A stretch of DNA of 64,000 nt from Saccharospirillum sp. (GTDB taxonomy: Bacteria; Pseudomonadota; Gammaproteobacteria; Pseudomonadales; Natronospirillaceae), in contig JAGYIL010000001.1 of NCBI GenBank assembly GCA_018402545.1, positions 2,666,001 through 2,730,000 on the forward strand, in the 5' to 3' direction. Below the pieces are notes generated by a model that saw nothing but the letters and a program-made list of their open reading frames with translations, made no database searches and was not told the DNA's origin. Below are positions 7,935 through 17,743 of the stretch, piece after piece. The translations under genes and the position numbers were made by a program. The stretch's first letter is position 1. Each line of letters starts with the position of its first letter.

Positions 7935-8867
7935 TCACAGCCCGGCCTGGCTGCGCCGTCCCTGCAAGCCGCCGGTGTGCAGAATGCCCAGACGTTGCCC
8001 GACCAGGCCCGGGTCGTCTTTCAGGCGTTGCTGCAGTGCCATAAAGGTTTTACCGGTGTAGACCGGGTCCAGGTCAATGCCCTCCCGCTGCTCAAAATCG
8101 GCCATAAAGGCTGTTTGTTTCTCGGTTACCCGGCCGAAGCCTTTGCCGGCGGCGCCTGTCCAGAGGGTGTAGCTGCCAGGTTTAACGCCCACTGAGGCGA
8201 GTTTTTCGATGAGCGAGGCATAATGACCCGGGTCGCGATACACCGGCACCCCGATGACACGGGTTGATTCTGGCGCGGTGCGCACCAGCCCAGCCAGAGT
8301 GGTTCCGGACCCCACCGGGCAGACAAGCGCATTCAGGTCGGTTCCGGCCAGTCGCCACCAGGCGCCAGAGCCGTCGATCGCCTGCGGTGACCAGCCCCCT
8401 TCGGGAATGAACAGGGCGTCTTCCAGGTTGTGGCAAGCCCAGGCTGCGAATTCGCTGGTTTCGCGTTGCCGGTAGTGCTCACGGTCGATGAAGTGTAACG
8501 CCATGCCCCAGCGCCGACAGTCGGTCAGCGTTGCGGACCAGGTGACGGGTTCGGGCCCTCGCACCCATCCGGTGGTGGCCAGGCCCATCACATTTCCGGC
8601 GTAGGCCAGGGCGTGAAGATGATTGGAATAGGGTCCACCAACCGACACCAGATGGCGGGCACCCTGCTGTTCGGCTCGAACCAGCCAGGCACGCAGCTTG
8701 AACCACTTGTTACCGGAAATAATGGGGTGAAGACGGTCGCCACGAATAGTGAAGACCAGCGGTGATGTCGCCCAGGGGGTTCGGTCGATAACCAGTTGGC
8801 TGGGCTCTGCAGGCAGACGGGGGGCGCCGGACGGGGCGCCGGTTTCCTGGTTACTGTTCCGGGTCAA
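7935..8867 (-). CDS. PLP-dependent D-cysteine desulfhydrase / ACC deaminase-family enzyme
   Basis: This is a 310-residue fold-type II PLP enzyme of the 1-aminocyclopropane-1-carboxylate deaminase / D-cysteine desulfhydrase family. The PLP lysine is K54 in SGNKWFKLR; SVGGPYSNHLHALA (75-88) is the substrate/phosphate loop; PVGSGTTLAGL is the glycine-rich phosphate-binding turn. Whether it acts on ACC, D-cysteine or another D-amino acid cannot be told from sequence; most marine gammaproteobacterial members are annotated only at family level. Its start codon overlaps the stop of the upstream coiled-coil gene by four bases, so the two are translationally coupled. Confidence 0.88.
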   Translation of the reverse strand: MTRNSNQETGAPSGAPRLPAEPSQLVIDRTPWATSPLVFTIRGDRLHPIISGNKWFKLRAWLVRAEQQGARHLVSVGGPYSNHLHALAYAGNVMGLATTGWVRGPEPVTWSATLTDCRRWGMALHFIDREHYRQRETSEFAAWACHNLEDALFIPEGGWSPQAIDGSGAWWRLAGTDLNALVCPVGSGTTLAGLVRTAPESTRVIGVPVYRDPGHYASLIEKLASVGVKPGSYTLWTGAAGKGFGRVTEKQTAFMADFEQREGIDLDPVYTGKTFMALQQRLKDDPGLVGQRLGILHTGGLQGRRSQAGL

Positions 8868-10294
8868 CTGGACTTGCGAAAGGCCGTGACGTTTCCGGAC
8901 ACCACCCGGTGACGGGAGCAGAAGTTGTGAGTGCCCGATTCAAAGTCACTGGGCTGGTCGACCCGCTTAACCGGCACACCGCATTCGTTGCATTCAGGGC
9001 TATCGTAGTGAACCAGCCAGGCTTTGTATTGCTCCAGCGTGACGCCGCACTTCTGGGCGGCGAACGCCATCGGCCGCTCCAGATAATCGGCCAGCTGCCG
9101 TGAAGGCATGCTGATGTGGCCAGCGCCAGGATGGTAGGCAACAAACACCAGGTCGAGCCCATCCAGTCGTTCCATCAGGTCATCGTTGTTGTCTTCGCTT
9201 TGCTCGAGTTCGGCAACCTGTTCTGTCAGTGCCTGTATTTGGGCCTCGGCCTTGCGGAGCTCTTCCTTGTGTTCATCGATTTCGAAATTCTTTTCGGTCA
9301 ATGCCTCTTTTAAGGCAACCACTTTGTCCTGCTCATCGGCGGTAGAGGATTGCTGGGAATGCAAGGCGGCCAGATGTTCTGCTTTCAGTTCATCGTGTCG
9401 CTCTTTCAGGGTATCGAACTGCTCCTGCAACACCAGGTTGTCGCGCTCCAGCTTGCGAAAGCTGCTCTGGAGTTTATCGCCCAGTACGCTGGACTGATTG
9501 GTTTGCTGCTCGAGTTCCTGAATACGGTTGCGATAGGTCTGGGCTTCATTGCGCATAGCCCGTTTAACCTGCTCAACCTCTTCCTTGTGCTGTTCTTCCA
9601 GCCCATGAATACGTTGTTTCTGGCGACGGGTCAGCAAGGCGAGCTTTTCCTGATACTCCCGGGCCTGTTTGGCCAGTTCTGCTTTCAGGTCTGCTTCGCT
9701 GTATCCGCTTAGTGCCTGGGGTTCCACCTGGTCGGAAATGACTGGCAGGTCTTCGAAGTCGCCGACGTCGTCAACCTGCTCGCTGATCGTGGGTGGGTCT
9801 GCCGGAGCCCTGGCAGCCGGTGCCGGCATGGGCTTCGAGGGCTCGTCATCGGTAATAATGCCCAGTTTATTGCGTCTGACGGCTTCGTGAATCAGTTGAA
9901 AATGGTTGAGCCCGTCGCGTATCTTGGGCTCCCAGAGTTCGCGCTGGTACCAGGATACTGAACACTGGCTGCGACAGGCCAGCCGAATAGGCCCCTGGCC
10001 AAGATCCGGCCCGGGCCCGGCGGTGTCTGCCAGGTGACGCAATGGAATGTTCCAGTCCTGATCGGCAAAACCGCGATCGTCGAATTCAATCAGAAAGAGA
10101 ACAACGCTGTGGACTTCAAGTGACGGCGTGATTTTAAGATAGGCAGCCTGAACCTCGCGCGACGACAGGCCGGTCATACCGACCACGCCATCCAGCACGG
10201 CTTCGAACTCGGTATAACGCATTTCTTTGGTGATGCCTTTGCGCCCAAAGAAAAAGACCGCTTCGATCAGTTCTTTGCTGTTGCGATATGCCAT
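8864..10294 (-). CDS. Conserved unknown protein: N-terminal domain, long coiled coil, C-terminal zinc-like motif
   Basis: This is a 476-residue protein that I do not recognise by function. Three parts are visible. Residues 1-145 form a folded, W/C-containing domain with MAYRNSKELIEA at the start and ACRSQCSVSWYQRELW around 106-121. Residues 150-195 are a proline- and acid-rich linker. Residues 200-370 are a strongly charged coiled coil. Residues 380-476 end in C435-x2-C438 with C459-x2-H462, a plausible zinc site. No signal peptide or membrane segment is seen. It has a strong ribosome site (GAGGTAAGGT just before the ATG) and heads an operon with the PLP enzyme and YlqF. A scaffold or nucleic-acid-binding role is possible, but nothing in the sequence proves it. 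Confidence 0.85.
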   Translation of the reverse strand: MAYRNSKELIEAVFFFGRKGITKEMRYTEFEAVLDGVVGMTGLSSREVQAAYLKITPSLEVHSVVLFLIEFDDRGFADQDWNIPLRHLADTAGPGPDLGQGPIRLACRSQCSVSWYQRELWEPKIRDGLNHFQLIHEAVRRNKLGIITDDEPSKPMPAPAARAPADPPTISEQVDDVGDFEDLPVISDQVEPQALSGYSEADLKAELAKQAREYQEKLALLTRRQKQRIHGLEEQHKEEVEQVKRAMRNEAQTYRNRIQELEQQTNQSSVLGDKLQSSFRKLERDNLVLQEQFDTLKERHDELKAEHLAALHSQQSSTADEQDKVVALKEALTEKNFEIDEHKEELRKAEAQIQALTEQVAELEQSEDNNDDLMERLDGLDLVFVAYHPGAGHISMPSRQLADYLERPMAFAAQKCGVTLEQYKAWLVHYDSPECNECGVPVKRVDQPSDFESGTHNFCSRHRVVSGNVTAFRKSS

Positions 10295-10608
10295 ACCTTA
10301 CCTCTATTCATCCCCACACCCTTTAACAACAACCGGGTCTCACCCTCTCGCCATCAAAAGACCCATGCCTGTCGGGCCACTCTGCCCGAGACTCAGAGTA
10401 GCACGCATGCCTGGCATACGTAATTTCAGAGAGTGACCCCAGACGCACAAGTCTACCCCTTGAAAGTCAACGGAAGTGTGACCTGATCGTCACTTGAATG
10501 GCCATTTAGGGGTCAAAACGTCAGAGTGTGACCAATGTTGTGGAAAAAATGTCGATTGGGCAAGGTTGTTGTGGGAATTTGCAGGGGATTTTACGGCAAG
10601 ATGACCAG
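10295..10608. other. Intergenic region with three GTGAC boxes upstream of the coiled-coil gene
   Basis: No gene is visible. Three GTGAC motifs occur on the plus strand at 10433-10437, 10478-10482 and 10528-10532. The middle one forms an inverted repeat with GTCAC at 10489-10493 (GTGAC-N6-GTCAC). Spacing does not fit a CRP site. The region must hold the promoter for the minus-strand operon starting at 10294, but I cannot place a convincing -35/-10 pair. Confidence 0.35.
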
Positions 10609-10635
10609 GAATCACCGCAGACAGAGCGGTGATTC
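10609..10635 (-). terminator. Hairpin after fadH
   Basis: A perfect 10-base stem (GAATCACCGC with GCGGTGATTC) and a 7-base loop lies 20-46 bases beyond the fadH stop. No clear U-tract follows in the direction of fadH transcription, so it may be a weak terminator or a 3'-end stabiliser. Confidence 0.55.
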
Positions 10636-10654
10636 TCGTCAGTAACTGTCTTTT

Positions 10655-12720
<2,066 letters not shown>

Positions 12721-12866
12721 GCACCATAGGCGATAGATCGAGTCAAGCAAGTTTAGACCGGGGAGGATGCAGTCATTTCAGAACAGATGGGCTAGTCGGG
12801 GGATTGTTCTTCGAAACAGGACCGCAGAATTTAAAGAAAGCAGGAAATTTAGAATAAAGAAGACAG

Positions 12867-13014
12867 GGCTGGCGTTCCAGCTCGCGACCAGTGCCTTACT
12901 TTAGTATTTGGTATTAATTGGCGGAACGGACGAGACGCGACCAGGCTGGCGCTCCAGCTCGCGACCAGTGTCTTAGCTTAAAATGGGGAATAGAAATGGC
13001 GGAACGGACGAGAC
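12867..13014 (-). repeat. Tandem duplication of the tRNA-Asp 3' end and trailer
   Basis: A unit of about 77-78 bases is present twice. One part, GGCTGGCG(T/C)TCCAGCTCG followed by CGACCAGTG, occurs at 12867-12893 and 12944-12970. The other, TGGCGGAACGGACGAGAC, occurs at 12919-12936 and again at 12997-13014 as the real 3' end of tRNA-Asp including CCA. The extra copy is therefore an 18-base tRNA 3' fragment plus trailer. Each unit also has a GCTGG-N4-CCAGC hairpin; the distal one is followed by a pyrimidine-rich stretch on the minus strand and could end the tRNA transcript. Confidence 0.8.
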
Positions 13015-13073
13015 TCGAACTCGCGACCCCCGGCGTGACAGGCCGGTATTCTAACCAACTGAACTACCGCTCC
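12997..13073 (-). tRNA. tRNA-Asp (anticodon GTC)
   Basis: The reverse complement folds as a 77-base cloverleaf with encoded CCA. The acceptor pairs GGAGCGG with CCGTTCC, the anticodon loop reads CTGTCAC (GTC), and the T loop is TTCGAGT. It is co-transcribed behind tRNA-Val, with 7 bases between the two. Confidence 0.97.
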
Positions 13074-13080
13074 ACGGTAT

Positions 13081-13156
13081 TGGTGGGTGTGAACGGGATC
13101 GAACCGCTGACCCTCGCCTTGTAAGGGCGATGCTCTCCCAGCTGAGCTACACACCC
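13081..13156 (-). tRNA. tRNA-Val (anticodon TAC)
   Basis: This is a 76-base cloverleaf on the minus strand with encoded CCA. The acceptor strand starts GGGTGTG, the anticodon loop is CTTACAA (TAC), and the T loop is TTCGATC. It is first in a tRNA-Val/tRNA-Asp unit. Confidence 0.97.
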
Positions 13157-13289
13157 ACACCAATTTGGATACAATGCCTCCCGGCCTAAACTTCTGGCTG
13201 ATGAGTCTCAGGCACTTCGTGCCCCAGCTGCACCCTGCGGGCATAAAAGCTACACACCCACACCAATCTGGATACAATGCCTCCCGGCC
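13146..13289 (-). repeat. Direct duplication of the tRNA-Val 5' end and its leader
   Basis: A 41-base segment spanning the leader and the first 11 bases of tRNA-Val occurs twice, at about 13146-13186 and 13249-13289, differing by one base (ACCAATTTGG versus ACCAATCTGG). The spacer of roughly 62 bases is unrelated. The transcript from the promoter at 13331-13358 would therefore carry a false tRNA 5' end before the real one. Confidence 0.8.
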
Positions 13290-13330
13290 CCTTTCAAAAG
13301 ACCATTCTGTGATCCTCGAAAGTGGAGCGC

Positions 13331-13358
13331 ATTTTAGCGATTTTCCCAATTAAGTCAA
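13331..13358 (-). promoter_or_regulatory. Promoter of the tRNA-Val/tRNA-Asp unit
   Basis: Read on the minus strand: -35 TTGACT (13358-13353), a 16-base spacer, -10 TAAAAT (13336-13331), then a GC-rich GCGCTCC discriminator as is usual for stable-RNA promoters under stringent control. Transcription would begin near 13324. Confidence 0.7.
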
Positions 13359-13372
13359 ACGTTTAGCGCAGA

Positions 13373-14650
13373 TTATTTTACCAGGAACAGCACCATGTCG
13401 GGCCAGTAGGTAATCAGCAGCACTACGCCCATCAGTACCAGCATCATCGGCAAGGTTGCCACGTAGAGCTCGGTAATGGACCGTTTGAACCGGTAACTGG
13501 CAATAAAGAGGTTCATGCCCACCGGTGGTGTAAAGTAGCCAATCTGCATGTTTGCCACAAAGATAATGCCCAGATGAATCGGGTCAATCCCGTACTCCAG
13601 AGCAACCGGCAGTATCAACGGCACTATGATAATCAGGGCGGCAAAGATGTCGAGTACCGCGCCCAGCGCCAGCAAACCCACATTCAGGAACAGCAAGAAC
13701 ACCCAGCGACTGTCGATGTGCGTACTGACCCAGTCAAACACCTGGGCGGGCACCTGCAGATCAATCAGCAAATTGGTAAACGCCAGGGCAACGCCCAGTA
13801 TCAGCAGAATGCCACCCACCATTTTCATCGATTCTGCTGCAACGGCGGGCAGTCGCCGTAACGGAATCTCTCGGTAGATCGCCACTTCGATGATCAGCAC
13901 ATAGAGTGCGGTGATCGCGGCGATGTCGGATACCACCAGCCAGCCACTGAACAGCCCGCCCATAACAATGGCCGGTATGCCCAGCTCCCATTTCGACTCC
14001 CACACTGCACTACCCAGCTCGCGCAGGTTGAAGGGTGTCAGTGGCACTGGCTGGTGCCGTTGCTGCCACAGGCCCAGCAACCAGAGCGAGATGATCATGA
14101 TCACCGCGGGAATGAACCCGGCCAGAAACAGAGACTGGATATCAACGCCCTGCACGTCCATTTGCTGAGCGACAATGCCGTACAGGATCAGCGGTATGGC
14201 CGGGGGCAGTAACAAGCCCAGACTGCCAGAGGTGGTGATCAGCCCCAGCGAAAAGCGCTCGGAATACCCTGCCTGCGTCAGCGCCGGTAATAATAACGCC
14301 CCGAGTGCGACGATTGTGACCCCGGATCCCCCGGTCAGCATGGTGAAAAAGGCACAGGCCAGCAAGGCGATCAGAATCATGCCACCGGGCAACCAACCCA
14401 GCGCCGCTCTGGACACTCGAACCAGACGTTCCGCCGTGCGCGACTCACTGAGCAGGAAACCGGCAAAGGCAAACAGTGGCAGCGCCATCAGAAGGGTATT
14501 TTCAGTGAGCCGGTAGAGCTCGATGGGCAGAACCATCAGATCGATTCCGCTTACCCAGAAGCCCCAGGCCGCTGCGGCCAGAATGATGACAAACAGAGGC
14601 GCGCCGAGAGCGGCAATCAGTGCCAGCAACGCCGAAACTAGAGCATTCAT
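13373..14650 (-). CDS. dctM: TRAP transporter large permease, DctM family
   Basis: This is the membrane subunit of a tripartite ATP-independent periplasmic transporter, which imports an organic acid or similar solute with sodium. The 425 residues contain about 12 hydrophobic segments, including a conserved loop GSLGLLLPPAIPLILYG and an NMQIGYFTPPVGMNLF segment near the end, both DctM hallmarks. The start overlaps the dctQ stop by four bases. It is the last gene of the tatT-dctP-dctQ-dctM operon. The substrate cannot be deduced from this subunit. Confidence 0.93.
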   Translation of the reverse strand: MNALVSALLALIAALGAPLFVIILAAAAWGFWVSGIDLMVLPIELYRLTENTLLMALPLFAFAGFLLSESRTAERLVRVSRAALGWLPGGMILIALLACAFFTMLTGGSGVTIVALGALLLPALTQAGYSERFSLGLITTSGSLGLLLPPAIPLILYGIVAQQMDVQGVDIQSLFLAGFIPAVIMIISLWLLGLWQQRHQPVPLTPFNLRELGSAVWESKWELGIPAIVMGGLFSGWLVVSDIAAITALYVLIIEVAIYREIPLRRLPAVAAESMKMVGGILLILGVALAFTNLLIDLQVPAQVFDWVSTHIDSRWVFLLFLNVGLLALGAVLDIFAALIIIVPLILPVALEYGIDPIHLGIIFVANMQIGYFTPPVGMNLFIASYRFKRSITELYVATLPMMLVLMGVVLLITYWPDMVLFLVK

Positions 14651-15129
14651 ATCGCAGGTTTCACCGGTGGTTTAACAGTATTGAGCCCAAAGCGGAAACA
14701 CATCCAGGCGAACCCCAGTGGCATGATCAGTTCAAACGGCCAGACGGGCAGCCCGGAGAAAGTCGTCCCCCCATACTGGTATTCATCCAGTACGAAACGG
14801 CTGGCGTGCCACGCCATCAGGCCGGTGACCAGCGCAGCAAAGGCATTGGCCAGAGCGCTTATCAGCCTCGCCATGCGCGGCTTCAAAAAATGACCGAGTG
14901 CATCGATGGCAATGTGCTCCCCGGTTCGGGTGGCGACCATGGCCCCAAGTACGGCCAGCCAGAGCACCAGCAGCCGAGTGAACGGGTCAATCCAGTACCA
15001 GCTGGTATCCGCCAGGTTGCGCAAACCTATCTGCAGGACACTGAGACTGATCATGGTCAGCAGTATGGCCGCCAGTAAGACTCGCTCAGCCGTGGCCATC
15101 CATCTGTCCAGGAAGCGCCAGACCGTCAC
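14647..15129 (-). CDS. dctQ: TRAP transporter small permease, DctQ family
   Basis: This is a 160-residue protein with four transmembrane segments (about 14-35, 48-68, 88-108 and 128-148), the size and topology of the DctQ subunit that partners DctM. The typical polar W-x2-P-F-T-R-L-L-V-L-W motif follows the second helix start (YWIDPFTRLLVLWLAVLGA). It overlaps dctP and dctM by four bases on either side, indicating tight translational coupling. Confidence 0.92.
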   Translation of the reverse strand: MTVWRFLDRWMATAERVLLAAILLTMISLSVLQIGLRNLADTSWYWIDPFTRLLVLWLAVLGAMVATRTGEHIAIDALGHFLKPRMARLISALANAFAALVTGLMAWHASRFVLDEYQYGGTTFSGLPVWPFELIMPLGFAWMCFRFGLNTVKPPVKPAI

Positions 15130-16124
15130 AGCGCTTCCCGGTGACGGGCCAGGATGTCACTGACTTTCTGATAGATATCGGCCGAGAACTGATCGCGTTC
15201 GATCAGCAGACGGGTGGCCGCTTCCGATTCTGCTTCCAGGGCAGCCCGGTCGGCGTCGCCCGGTTCGACGATATCTATACCCAGCGTCTCCAGCGCCGCG
15301 AATGACCGCAAGTTGTCTACTCGCGTCTGCTGATCGATGGCCTCGCTGGCCGTGCGGAATTCGGCCTCGACAATGGCCTGATCTTCAGTTGAAAGCCGAC
15401 TGTAGGCGCGCTCGGACAGGGCCAGTACGCCATAGGTATACATAAAAGGCGCGTCCGTCAGGTAATCGACCCGGCTGTACCATTGCAAGGTGATGGCACC
15501 CACAGGTGGCGCGACAATGGCGTCAATGGCGCCAGTCTGCAATGCCGTCAGCACATCGCCAATGTTCAGCACAATGGGGTTGATGCCGAAGGCCCGGGCT
15601 ATCTGTTCGGAAAACGGATCGTTGGCAGGCAACCAAAGTTTCTGGGCCTTCAAGGTATCCATGGAGCTGATGGGTTGCTGGCTCATGCCGTAGGCAAAGC
15701 CTGCTTCGATCAAACCAAAGGTTTTCCAGCCGCCCTCGTCAAACCCCTGTTCAATGTCACCGTCCAGTTCCTCGCGAACGGCATCGACTTCATCGTAGTC
15801 GCGGAACAACAGAGGGGCATTGAGCACCTGAGAATCCCGGAAGGAGCTTGCCAGGGCCCCACTTTGCACAAAAGCACCTTGCAACTGACCGATCCGGATC
15901 TTGCGCTGGACCGCCTGATCATCGCCCATGACCCCACCCGGGTAAAAACGGATGTCCACCCGGCCATCGGTTTTCGACTCAATGGCCTCCCCGGCCCGGC
16001 GCAACTCATTCAATACCGCATTACCGTCGGGGTATTGGGTAGATATTTTCAATTCTTCGGCCTGTGCCATCACGGCAGTAACGGCCAGGATAATGCCGAC
16101 AGTCAGCATACGAATGGGTGTCAT
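15126..16124 (-). CDS. dctP: TRAP transporter substrate-binding protein, DctP family
   Basis: This is a periplasmic solute receptor of 332 residues. A Sec signal peptide covers about 1-22 (MTPIRMLTVGIILAVTAVMAQA, cleaved before EELK). The mature part shows the DctP pattern: FYPGGVMGDDQAVQRKIRIGQLQ near the front, and LPANDPFSEQ and ALQTGAIDAIVAPPVG in the ligand-binding hinge. The conserved arginine that clamps carboxylates in many DctP proteins is not certain here (the hinge has K and N neighbours), so the ligand may not be a simple dicarboxylate. It follows the lipoprotein gene by 66 bases with a hairpin in between. Confidence 0.93.
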   Translation of the reverse strand: MTPIRMLTVGIILAVTAVMAQAEELKISTQYPDGNAVLNELRRAGEAIESKTDGRVDIRFYPGGVMGDDQAVQRKIRIGQLQGAFVQSGALASSFRDSQVLNAPLLFRDYDEVDAVREELDGDIEQGFDEGGWKTFGLIEAGFAYGMSQQPISSMDTLKAQKLWLPANDPFSEQIARAFGINPIVLNIGDVLTALQTGAIDAIVAPPVGAITLQWYSRVDYLTDAPFMYTYGVLALSERAYSRLSTEDQAIVEAEFRTASEAIDQQTRVDNLRSFAALETLGIDIVEPGDADRAALEAESEAATRLLIERDQFSADIYQKVSDILARHREAL

Positions 16125-16162
16125 GGTGTCCTCGCTGGGGTGCGTGCACCCCGAATCAGTCG

Positions 16163-16189
16163 CCGTGACCGGCGCTCTGCCGGTGACGG
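16163..16189 (-). other. Intercistronic hairpin between tatT and dctP
   Basis: An 11-base stem with one mispair (CCGTGACCGGC / GCCGGTGACGG) and a GCTCT loop starts just after the tatT stop codon. There is no U-tract. It may stabilise the upstream message or set the tatT:dctP ratio. Confidence 0.45.
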
Positions 16190-16190
16190 A

Positions 16191-17066
16191 CTAAAAGTAA
16201 TCATCAGCGCTGGCCAGGAGTCGCTCGGCTTGTTGCTGGGCGTATCGGTTTTGCAATGTCAGGCCTTCAACATACGGATCGCGGCTTAACGCATCCTGAA
16301 GCAGCCGATCGTGAAGCTCCCGGTCAAAGACCAACCGGGCAAACTGGGACGCATAATACACCTGAATGATCAGGTTCTGGCCATCGGCTGCGTCAAGTGC
16401 CTGCTCATAATACGCCTGAGCGACGTCTGGCTTGCCACCCAGGCTAGGCGGCAGGATGCTGTTCATCACCCCCAGATATAGCAAGGCGGTACCCCGTTCA
16501 TAGCCGGGTTCGATCGCCACTGTGCGCTCAAGCACGGCCTGGGCCTGGCCCAATTGAGCGACAGCGAGCCAGTCGTCACTGTTGTTTTGAATGTAACTGG
16601 CCCAGGCAGTTCCCAGGGTGTAAAGGTAGGGTAAGTCATCGGGATGATCCCATTGCGACAGCGCCGCTTCGATCTGATCCGGCTTTACCTCGCGCAGACC
16701 GCAAGCGTCGTCATCGTAAGTGCAAAAGGCGGAAAAGGCATAGTCCAGCGCCTTTGCCGACATGGCACGGCGACGCTCAGTTTGCTCTGGCGGAATAAAC
16801 ACACCGGCATAGGCACTGTTCAGGGACGCAGCCGTTAATTGCATCTGCTCGCTGTCGGGGTAGGTCTCGACCAAAGCATCGACCATCAGCAGGTAGCTGG
16901 GCAGCCCGTCCTCGACGGTTTGCAGGTCATCACTGTTGAGAATGGCACTGGAAAGATTGGATGGCAGCTGCCGGGTTGCACAGCCGCTCAGCACAAGGCC
17001 GACTAGCACGACCAAAAAGCCTCGTAAGGTGATTGGTTGAATTCGGCGATAACGGGTGACAGGCAT
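16191..17066 (-). CDS. TRAP transporter T-component lipoprotein (TatT family)
   Basis: This is a lipoprotein of 291 residues. The start at 17066 has an AGGGGA ribosome site and gives a compact lipoprotein signal (FLVVLVGLVLSGC, lipid-modified C29); the open frame extends 58 codons further upstream without similarity. The mature protein is helical with TPR-like repeats and matches the TatT family, found next to DctP genes and known from Treponema TatT, a trimeric periplasmic lipoprotein that docks the DctP subunit. It is first in the tatT-dctP-dctQ-dctM operon. The outer or inner membrane location is not settled: the residue after the cysteine is Ala, which does not give an inner-membrane retention signal. 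Confidence 0.85.
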   Translation of the reverse strand: MPVTRYRRIQPITLRGFLVVLVGLVLSGCATRQLPSNLSSAILNSDDLQTVEDGLPSYLLMVDALVETYPDSEQMQLTAASLNSAYAGVFIPPEQTERRRAMSAKALDYAFSAFCTYDDDACGLREVKPDQIEAALSQWDHPDDLPYLYTLGTAWASYIQNNSDDWLAVAQLGQAQAVLERTVAIEPGYERGTALLYLGVMNSILPPSLGGKPDVAQAYYEQALDAADGQNLIIQVYYASQFARLVFDRELHDRLLQDALSRDPYVEGLTLQNRYAQQQAERLLASADDYF

Positions 17067-17202
17067 TGGTATTTTCCCCTGAAAATTGGTTGTATTCGGC
17101 TGTACAAAAAACAAGCTCTTGGCTACAGGCACCGGGAGCCCCAACCTGATCGCCACCAAAGCGGCTGCAGTAGTAACAGATTTCTGTTGCCGTTGTGTGT
17201 TT

Positions 17203-17742
17203 CTATACGGCATCCGCGATGGTCTGTGGTTCGCCCGCATCGTCTGACCGGTCGAGCAGCTTCACTTTTTCGCGGTCCCGGTTCAGCGGGTACAGCACAT
17301 AGCCAGACCAGAAAGTGTCCAGGGTGAAGCGCTCAACGACCTGCCGGTTGTAGTGCTCCTTGCGGGCCTTGTGTTCGTCATACCCTTTGTAGTTGAGAAT
17401 CTGCAGGCACGCCGGACATACCAGCGGCTGCCCTTCGAAGGCTCGTGCACTGGTTCCTACCCGGTACTGTTCACGCTCGGGGAATTGATCACAGCGTGCC
17501 ACATGCAGGACGTCGTCTACAGCAATCGCCACCCGGGAATTTTTATAGCACAGGCAATGATCAAGCAGCCGCCCCAGTTCAGACCGGGGCAATGCCATTC
17601 CCTGCCGGGCCAGTGCCGAACGCTCGTCACCGGTCAGGTGGCGGTCAGGGTCGAACAGCTCAAATTGCCCGAGCTGATCCGTTCCCATCCGCTCGCGCAT
17701 CTGGTTAAAGGGTTCAAATTCGAGGAAATCAATCAGTTCCAT
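17203..17742 (-). CDS. Unknown cysteine-containing protein, third gene of the ZorAB-like module
   Basis: This is a 179-residue soluble protein that I cannot assign. Visible features are an acidic, helical N-terminal half (1-60), then DHCLCYK (C63, C65), ARCDQF (C84) and CPAC (C109, C112) followed by a basic stretch GYDEHKARKEHY, which together could form a zinc ribbon. There is no HNH, helicase or nuclease motif, so it is not ZorC, ZorD or ZorE. Its ATG lies one base beyond the stop of the ZorB-like gene, so it belongs to the same operon and probably the same machine. The fixed position suggests a cytoplasmic partner or effector of the membrane complex, but that is inference. Confidence 0.8.
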   Translation of the reverse strand: MELIDFLEFEPFNQMRERMGTDQLGQFELFDPDRHLTGDERSALARQGMALPRSELGRLLDHCLCYKNSRVAIAVDDVLHVARCDQFPEREQYRVGTSARAFEGQPLVCPACLQILNYKGYDEHKARKEHYNRQVVERFTLDTFWSGYVLYPLNRDREKVKLLDRSDDAGEPQTIADAV

Positions 17743-17743
17743 G

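Noticed and set aside
10478..10493. A CRP site (TGTGA...TCAC)
   Set aside because: The half-sites are 8 bases apart where CRP needs 6.
13249..13289. A second, degenerate tRNA-Val
   Set aside because: Only the first 11 tRNA bases are present; the rest does not fold as a tRNA.
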